A stretch of 64,000 nt of DNA from Marisa cornuarietis (lineage: Eukaryota > Mollusca > Gastropoda > Architaenioglossa > Ampullariidae). Below, piece by piece: positions 58,036 through 64,000 of the stretch. Both the position numbers and the translations under genes were made by a program. How positions within the stretch are numbered: position 1 is the first letter of the stretch; each line of letters starts with the position of its first letter. The stretch covers positions 124,001-188,000 of the forward strand of contig SMMW01000073.1 of NCBI GenBank assembly GCA_004794655.1. Direction: 5' to 3'. The notes below the pieces were generated by a model, which was not told the origin of the DNA, did not search any database, and saw nothing but the letters and a program-made list of their open reading frames with translations.

Positions 58036-58740
58036 AGTCGGAGCATATGACGCCGAAGTCCAATTTTCCGCAAGATTCAATGTCCGTAAATTGGTCACAG
58101 TCAAGGATGCTGGTCTCAAGCCCCTTGCAAACGAAATGGACCATCAGCTGACGGGACCGACTTGGTTCAAATGTCGACGCCTTCACGACGACGGCCTCTT
58201 TTCTACACATCGAGGTATTAGAAACATAAATATACAATACTTGGCCCAGATCCTAGAATGCATTTCTTAAATAACATGTTTGTCGAATGTTTATACCAAT
58301 ATCAGAGAAACTCATTTCAATAAATACGCATTAGGTAACGTAGAATATATATATAATAAAATGAGGTAATATCGTTAAAACCTCTAAGAAGATCCATTGC
58401 CCAGTCACTTTTCTACGATTCCTTGTGTGCTATGTCTGCGCGTGTATATGCCCGTGTGTTCGTTTGCGCGACTGTGTGTGTATTTGTGTAAAGAGTAATA
58501 TTTATAACTGCTAATCATTAGGGTCATGATATTTTCTTTTTAATCATTCGTTTTATCCAATAACGTATTTTAAGGTGAAGACGCTTTCTTACATGGGAAG
58601 ACCAAGTTGTCTGCAAACGACTTTAGGAAAATTGTCATCAGGGACACACACAGTGTACCACTCGCTTGCTAGTTGTATTTCTACACGACCCATGCCACGT
58701 ACCGGCAACTTTGAGCCTGTCAAACGCACTTGCCCAGGTT
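58036..58740 (-). CDS. Gene C SRCR2 exons
   Basis: Exons 58740-58593 and 58202-58036, six cysteines (TVC, VVC, FVC, LDC, ESC, VIC), frame intact. The second half differs more from B than SRCR1 does. Confidence 0.8.
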
Positions 58741-58911
58741 CTGTCAAAATATGTTTTCATTAAATCAGTATATTTCGTCATCGCAGTGAGCATATTCAAC
58801 TGCTTCACAGAGGTATCAAATCATTATGTAAAAATGTGTTTAATTGAGGTATAAATAGAGATGGTGACCAAATACAATTTCTAAACAGAAAGGTGAAATA
58901 ATCATAAATAC

Positions 58912-60411
58912 TGTCACTGCAGATAACTCCGACGTCTTCGTGATGCCTGCAGTTATGTGTGTACAATCCTCTGTGTTGACATTGGTAAATGCTAGTCTCT
59001 GACCCTTGACACGTCACATCATCCAACAAAATTGTTCCTGAGCCTTCCCCGTACATTGAGGATCTCACAGCCAGGGATCGAACGCTGTCAGAAGAACTAA
59101 AATAAACCATAAAATGGAAATGAATCTTTTTTTTTAAATTTTGAGCATACAAATGCAACAAATATAACATTATTATAGAAAAATGACTTTAAAAGTGGTC
59201 GCATTTTCCACAGGCCTTGCAACTCTACCAATCAGAAGGTCAAAAAGCCGATAGAGAGAGTGTGCAGATGACTTGCACTAAACTTTCTTTAAATGAGTTA
59301 CTTGAGTCGGAAAGCTGGATACTTTTACCTTTACCTTAGAGACATCAAAACATAAATCGGCGGTTCATGTCTACCTTAGTAAATTTGCTTCAATGCATCT
59401 GTGTTAAACATTTTGTCATGAAAAAAAGCTTTTCCATCATTGTAATCACATCTCTTGACAGGTTTTATTATTACTTAATTGCCAAAGCTCCCTAGCAGCT
59501 ATCCTCTTGGCAGTTTGCTTAATTCGTCGGTCCGTTTATAATTATGATGAGCAGGTCTTGTATGAAACGAGGTCTAAACCCAAAATCTTCGCCTTCCAGT
59601 TCGTTCTCCGTACAGTTTGTCTCGTTCTCACTCATTTTGTTGAAAAACGGCTTAAGACAGAGTGTCGCGCCAGGTGACATGCCGAACAAGAAGAGCTTCT
59701 GATCCAAGTAGATGATTTGAAACAGTTTTTGTAGGCACTTGAAATAAAATATTTGAAGCTGTCTTCCGGTATCAGCAAGCAAAGCTTACGCCGTACTGAT
59801 GGAAACTTACAAAGACTTGAGCAACCTGACTGAGTGGTAAATTCTTTAACTGTAACTAAATGACTGTAATGCTATTTCATCTTCTGAAACCATGTTACTT
59901 AAAACACTTCATGTCGATCTCGGGTGTGCTCGCTGGTGCTGACCACGACTTTGCTCTTGTCATAGCTTGTCCTGATTTCCTATACACTCTGTCCCAGTCA
60001 TTTTGTTTTGAGGATTCCTAATTCAATCTTTTTTGGCACCAACTCAATGTCTCTAAAGCATAAGTAACAGTAGGGAGTCGGGCAGATGAAAAAGATGTCG
60101 AGTTTTTTTTTTCAAAGAAGTGGATTATTTGAATAGTCTTGAGTAATAGATGGAAAGAACATAAAAAGACTGTACATATGGTATACAGTAAATATGTACA
60201 AATTGTTAATGACAAACATAAGTAGAAAAAAGTTATGCAAATGACAACACTCACGTGTTGAAGCCAAGCATCCTACAGGCCACCTGCGCCTCTGTTTTTC
60301 CGAATCTGTCGTCGCACACTGTGCTCCATGTTCCATTGTGAAACATTTCTAGACGACCTTTAAAGGTTGCCGTGTCATTTATCCCTTGTACTAACCGTGC
60401 TACCAGTCCAT
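58912..60411 (-). CDS. Gene C SRCR1 exons
   Basis: Exons 60411-60255 and 59096-58912, frame intact. The first half differs from B at only one residue (INDTAT against INDTGT). Confidence 0.83.
59160..60254. other. Gene C SRCR1 intron
   Basis: Intron paralogous to 37870-38676 of gene B. No element is recognised; the 87-codon minus frame at 59519-59782 has no domain support. Confidence 0.5.
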
Positions 60412-60766
60412 CTGACAAATAACAAGATTTATTAGAAAATCCAGCAGACATATTTGTGAGGTCAGTTCTACAAAACAGAAGAAATGGCACTGATTTGCAA
60501 ATGATATTATTGTCCTTGTCTGGTATTTATTTCCTAAAATAATTTTGTTTCAGCTTGGTTCCTTGTGTGTGTGTTTCTGTATGTGTTAAACAAATGGTTA
60601 CACAGAAAGTTTTTCTAATGTTAGCCGACTGAAGGTTAAGAATTAACATATCAGGTAAAACTAACTTCTTTTTACCTATATATACATATATAATATCCTG
60701 TTAAGTATAAGTCTCATAAGCGAACGACATCAAATAATGGTTAAAGCCATGTATACGTTTACTCAC

Positions 60767-60824
60767 CTACAACTTTAACACAAAATGCGAGCAGAAAGCA
60801 AGTGGCCAGCAGTCTAAACTCCAT
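60767..60824 (-). CDS. Gene C exon 1: signal peptide
   Basis: 58 nt, MEFRLLATCFLLAFCVKVV then phase-1 donor GTGAGT. Intact. Confidence 0.82.
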
Positions 60825-60890
60825 GATGCTAGAAGTCGATCATTGACAGAAATTTCAAGAACACGACGAGGCTTTCGGCGACGACTGCGA

Positions 60891-60898
60891 TATTTAAA
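60891..60898 (-). promoter_or_regulatory. TATA-like box of gene C
   Basis: TTTAAATA on the minus strand, 67 bp before the ATG, identical in sequence and spacing to gene B, so the promoter may still work. Confidence 0.5.
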
Positions 60899-63800
60899 GC
60901 TTTAGTGTTGACACGGTCGCACTTTTGGAATTCTGTTTTGGAAGTTTAAGCTGGGACTAGGCCATGACTTTACATCTCCGAGATGTACTTTTGATGAGAA
61001 CTTTGACTTCCGAAACTACATGCCTAGAGAAATAATCAGGTTTTGTCCCTTGACGTTTTTTTTTTACTCTGTAATCTCTAAACACACATCATTTGAACCT
61101 CTCTCACAGGGATAAATGCATATATATATATATATAATATTACGTCACTCACTAATTTCTTCCCATTTCTGCAAGGGACTGACAGAGTGGAGAAACTAGA
61201 GGTTTAACTTGAATTTGCCTTTCTGTACTTATGTTTGCACAAGAAACTATTGTTAGCTTGGACAAGAATTTTAGTGAAGATAAAAGCTTGGTTAAAACTA
61301 TTTTAAATCATAATTTGAGCAATCACACATGTTTTAAAAAGTGTTGGAAGGGCCGGCTCAGCATCTTTAAACTAATTAGTTATTATCGGGACTCAAACCG
61401 CAGAATTTTCTGTTTGAACAGGTCTGGAAAATTTATGTGTGAAAACCACAGTCGCTGATTGGTTGATTCTTTAGCATCAAAGCATTCGGGCTACATGGAC
61501 ACCGGCATGCTATTTCATCTTTAAATGACATTCCAACCACACAAGGCTAATTACAGGCAAACTAAATTGGAAATGTCTATGCCTTTCATCGTTTCATTTA
61601 CTTGTATTTATAAGTCTTTGAAAACATTTTGTATTTAATTACCTGCTAGTAAGGAAAGTTCTTTTTTGGGTGACCACATAATGTAAGCTTATCTATTCAT
61701 TGGTATCCTCTTTTTTACAGGTAAATACAGTCTGATTTTTTAAAAAACAAAGAAACAAAAATAATCGTCAGCAAAGAGATAACACTATAGCAGGTACATT
61801 AATGCAAAAATGTGATAAAATAGCCAAACATTTTTTTTATTATTATCAAAGATAAATCTCCAAGAGTTGAATTTGTCGCTTGATTTGAAGGCTTTGAATT
61901 TTAGACAATAAGGCCTTAGATGAAACAAAAGGACTTTTAACTTTCTCCTGTCTGAAGTGTGTCCCACAAATAAACTCAAGCAGACCGGAGAAATCGTCTC
62001 TAGTAGCAAGGCGTCAGTCAGACATATTTCTACATAAGTTTCTTAATTTACAATTCAGTCATTGGCTTAGTGTAGATAGTATTTACCGATTTAAGAAAAT
62101 CAAAGTCTACGTGGTAGTTATCTAGATTCAGCAACAGTACAAAAATTCTTTTCTACTTTTTTTTTCTTTTAACCAGCTTTTTAATGGATGCGGTTCTCTT
62201 TTTTTGAGCTGATGGAGTGAAAATGTGCTGCTTAAAAATTTGTAAAATAAGTTTTCTTCTTCCACTTTAGTGATCAGAGAATTAATTAGTTTGAGGTCAG
62301 GTGAACTCAAAGCGCGTTATTCCTTTACAGTCTACATGTTCTTCCAACTGGCACGTCTGCAGATTGATTAGACAAACCTGACTGGTGGGAAATCGTGGCA
62401 AGGTTTGTAGGTTCCCGACATTTCACTTCCAAAATACTTCTTGTGCTGGATTAACAGAGGCATTATCGTTAAAACATCAAGACAAATAATTAGGTGCTTC
62501 CTGGCCCAGTAAATTGACAGTCAATGTTCCTTGCCCAGTTATAGTAGCCTCAATTTTAACTATCATGACCGATTCTCTCCTTTTTCTTGTTTATTTCTCA
62601 CTTACTTTATTTTTTTTCTTGTCTCTGTCTCTCTCTTTCTCACGAGTCACTGTTTTCCTATTATTAGATGGTTGTGATAAGTTTGCTTTGCTTGCTAATT
62701 TGCAATAATATCCAGGCATACAAAGCCCGTTTTTCATATTCTCTGGTTAAAATTGCTCTTCTGTGTGTCTGATAACGCAGGTTGATTCTTTCTGGTTTAT
62801 GGGTTTTTAGACATGAAGAACGTGAATAGTTGATGGAAGAATACAGGTACAAACTTGTAAAGCTATAAGTAAATTACAACCAGCGAAAGCCCTACCGCTC
62901 TACCTACTAGCGATTATTACTTGTCCTAATCTTTTGCTTAAATATCAACCTTACGACAGTTGCTAAACACTTTGCTTGTTTTGAACTGTTAATTTTATCT
63001 TTTCTTCGCGGGGTATTAGGGTAGGGTGCATATCTGGATGTTTTTCATACATCACTGCATTGTGTGATTAATTGAAGGTAAATATTTTACTTACAGATAT
63101 TCTTAATACAAGGCAAAGTCGTGTGCATCACAGAGATGAACTCACTTCGACTGCAGCCACTTCTTCACTCCGTTTCCTTTTACCTTAGTCTATTCTCTTT
63201 TTCACGTCTGATTTATAATACAACAGTTTTATTAATGGAAAAGTCACCAAAAAGTTAATATGAAATCACTAGAATATGAAAAAAATGATTTCATTAGGGC
63301 TTAATACACTCTTTGTTATTTTGTAAGCCCTAAACACACATTATTCAAGCCTCACTCACATGTTAAAGTCTACACCTTCGCTCAAAAACTTCTTGGTTTT
63401 CGAAGCAACTGACAGACTAACTAAAAGTTAACAAAATGGTGTGCCGTCCTTTATTTTGCACGACAGACTCCTGGTAGTCTGGATAAAATCTCAGTGAATT
63501 CAAGTTGTCAGTTAGACCGAATTTCAAGCTTAAAGCTCATGTGTGATGTATCTTTCTTGTCAAACAAGTGTTTAAACGGCTGCTTAGACCTTTACTCATA
63601 CAGATTCACGATAAACTTTTAACACAAATAAATACGTCTTAAAGGAAACACTTTTTAACGATTGATACCAATATTTACCCGCCTAACATATCCCATAACA
63701 GATAAGGCATCACCACTATCCACTAAGAAGCAAAGTTAATAAACCAAATCAATTAGCGCCCATTTGACATAAAAAATTGATTGAAGACTTGTTGCAAAAA

Positions 63801-64000
63801 GGTAGAAAGGGTAAAAAATAAATCTGATAACACATTATACAGAAATACAACCAAAGTGACTTCTCATATGAACAAAAGATACTAAAAATATATATAAAGT
63901 GCAGCCACAGAATCTGTAAACACCATTTGTGGAAATATTAATAACTAAACTTCTGCACACATCCCCCCCCCCCACACACACATCTTTAAGAGACACACTG
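60899..64000. repeat. Upstream flank of gene C, paralogous to 39680-43910
   Basis: Shares ordered blocks with the flank of gene B, such as agggccggctcagcat (61350; B at 40368), gtgaccacaaaatgtac/gtgaccacataatgtaa (61670; B at 41000) and cggggtattaggg/tggggtattaagg (63008; B at 42630). It runs to the window end and lacks the foldback element. No gene is seen. Confidence 0.75.

Larger units (their letters stand above)
53338..60824 (-). pseudogene. Gene C: broken paralogue of gene B (SRCR x4, Ig x4)
   Basis: The same 13 exons as gene B are found in the same order: 60824-60767, 60411-60255, 59096-58912, 58740-58593, 58202-58036, 57538-57392, 57005-56836, 56683-56536, 56395-56224, 55919-55650, 55028-54723, 54259-53954, 53663-53338. 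Exons 1-5 are intact and very close to B. Exon 6 has a 4 bp deletion near its start (about 57520). Exon 9 is 172 nt instead of 170 and leaves its frame. The last Ig exon is 326 nt instead of 327 because of a 1 bp deletion near 53428. Ig1 has lost its core Trp (VTC for VTW), and SRCR4 has lost C5 and C7. Splice sites are kept. It could still give a truncated secreted SRCR1-SRCR2 protein, and assembly errors cannot be excluded, but three separate shifts make a pseudogene most likely. Confidence 0.8.

Noticed and set aside
59519..59782. 87-codon minus frame in the gene C SRCR1 intron
   Set aside because: No domain, no splice support, and the equivalent intron in gene B is not open.

Overview
The window looks like animal nuclear DNA. 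It is AT-rich, its genes are split by spliceosomal introns with GT..AG ends, and it carries TG/AC and ATC microsatellites, relics of non-LTR retrotransposons and one complete LTR retrotransposon. The style (secreted or membrane SRCR and immunoglobulin receptors in tandem, a small secreted EF-hand protein) fits a lophotrochozoan, most likely a gastropod mollusc. That placement is inference; nothing in the window fixes the species.

The core is a tandem cluster of receptor-like genes built from scavenger-receptor cysteine-rich (SRCR) domains followed by immunoglobulin (Ig) domains. Position 821-1960 (+) holds the last two exons of a gene that starts outside the window; they encode a cytoplasmic tail with four phosphotyrosine-type motifs. 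Gene A (9525-20785, +) reads SP-SRCR-SRCR-SRCR-Ig-Ig-SRCR-Ig-Ig-Ig-Ig, 1041 codons with no in-frame stop. Gene B (39604-30668, -) reads SP-SRCRx4-Igx4, 853 codons, also open. Gene C (60824-53338, -) is a close paralogue of B with the same 13 exons, but it carries at least three frameshifts and lost structural residues, so it is called a pseudogene. Every SRCR domain is split over two exons at a phase-2 intron, and every boundary between modules is a phase-1 intron, so whole modules can be skipped, duplicated or shuffled in frame. The final membrane exons of A and B were not found with certainty. A good alternative membrane exon with its own poly(A) signal sits inside gene A at 19766-19932.

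Layout: 1-2466 end of the left gene; 3780-9620 a tandemly duplicated promoter/signal-exon region of gene A (the upstream copy has lost its splice donor); 9525-20785 gene A with LINE relics in its introns; 21000-24100 intergenic; 24142-26030 a five-exon secreted EF-hand gene between two ~0.8 kb direct repeats; 27.2-30.6 kb the duplicated 3' flank of gene B; 30.7-39.6 kb gene B; 39.6-45.1 kb duplicated upstream DNA with a 690 bp foldback transposon; 45144-50463 a young Ty3/gypsy-type element; 51.7-60.8 kb gene C and its 3' flank; 60.8-64.0 kb the upstream flank of C, paralogous to that of B.

The LTR element has integrase before reverse transcriptase in pol, the order typical of the Gmr1 lineage. 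Its two 293 bp LTRs differ at one base, and it sits in a TG microsatellite between the B and C units. The cluster as a whole looks like a birth-and-death family of recognition receptors with modular splicing. Ligands and an immune role are inference.
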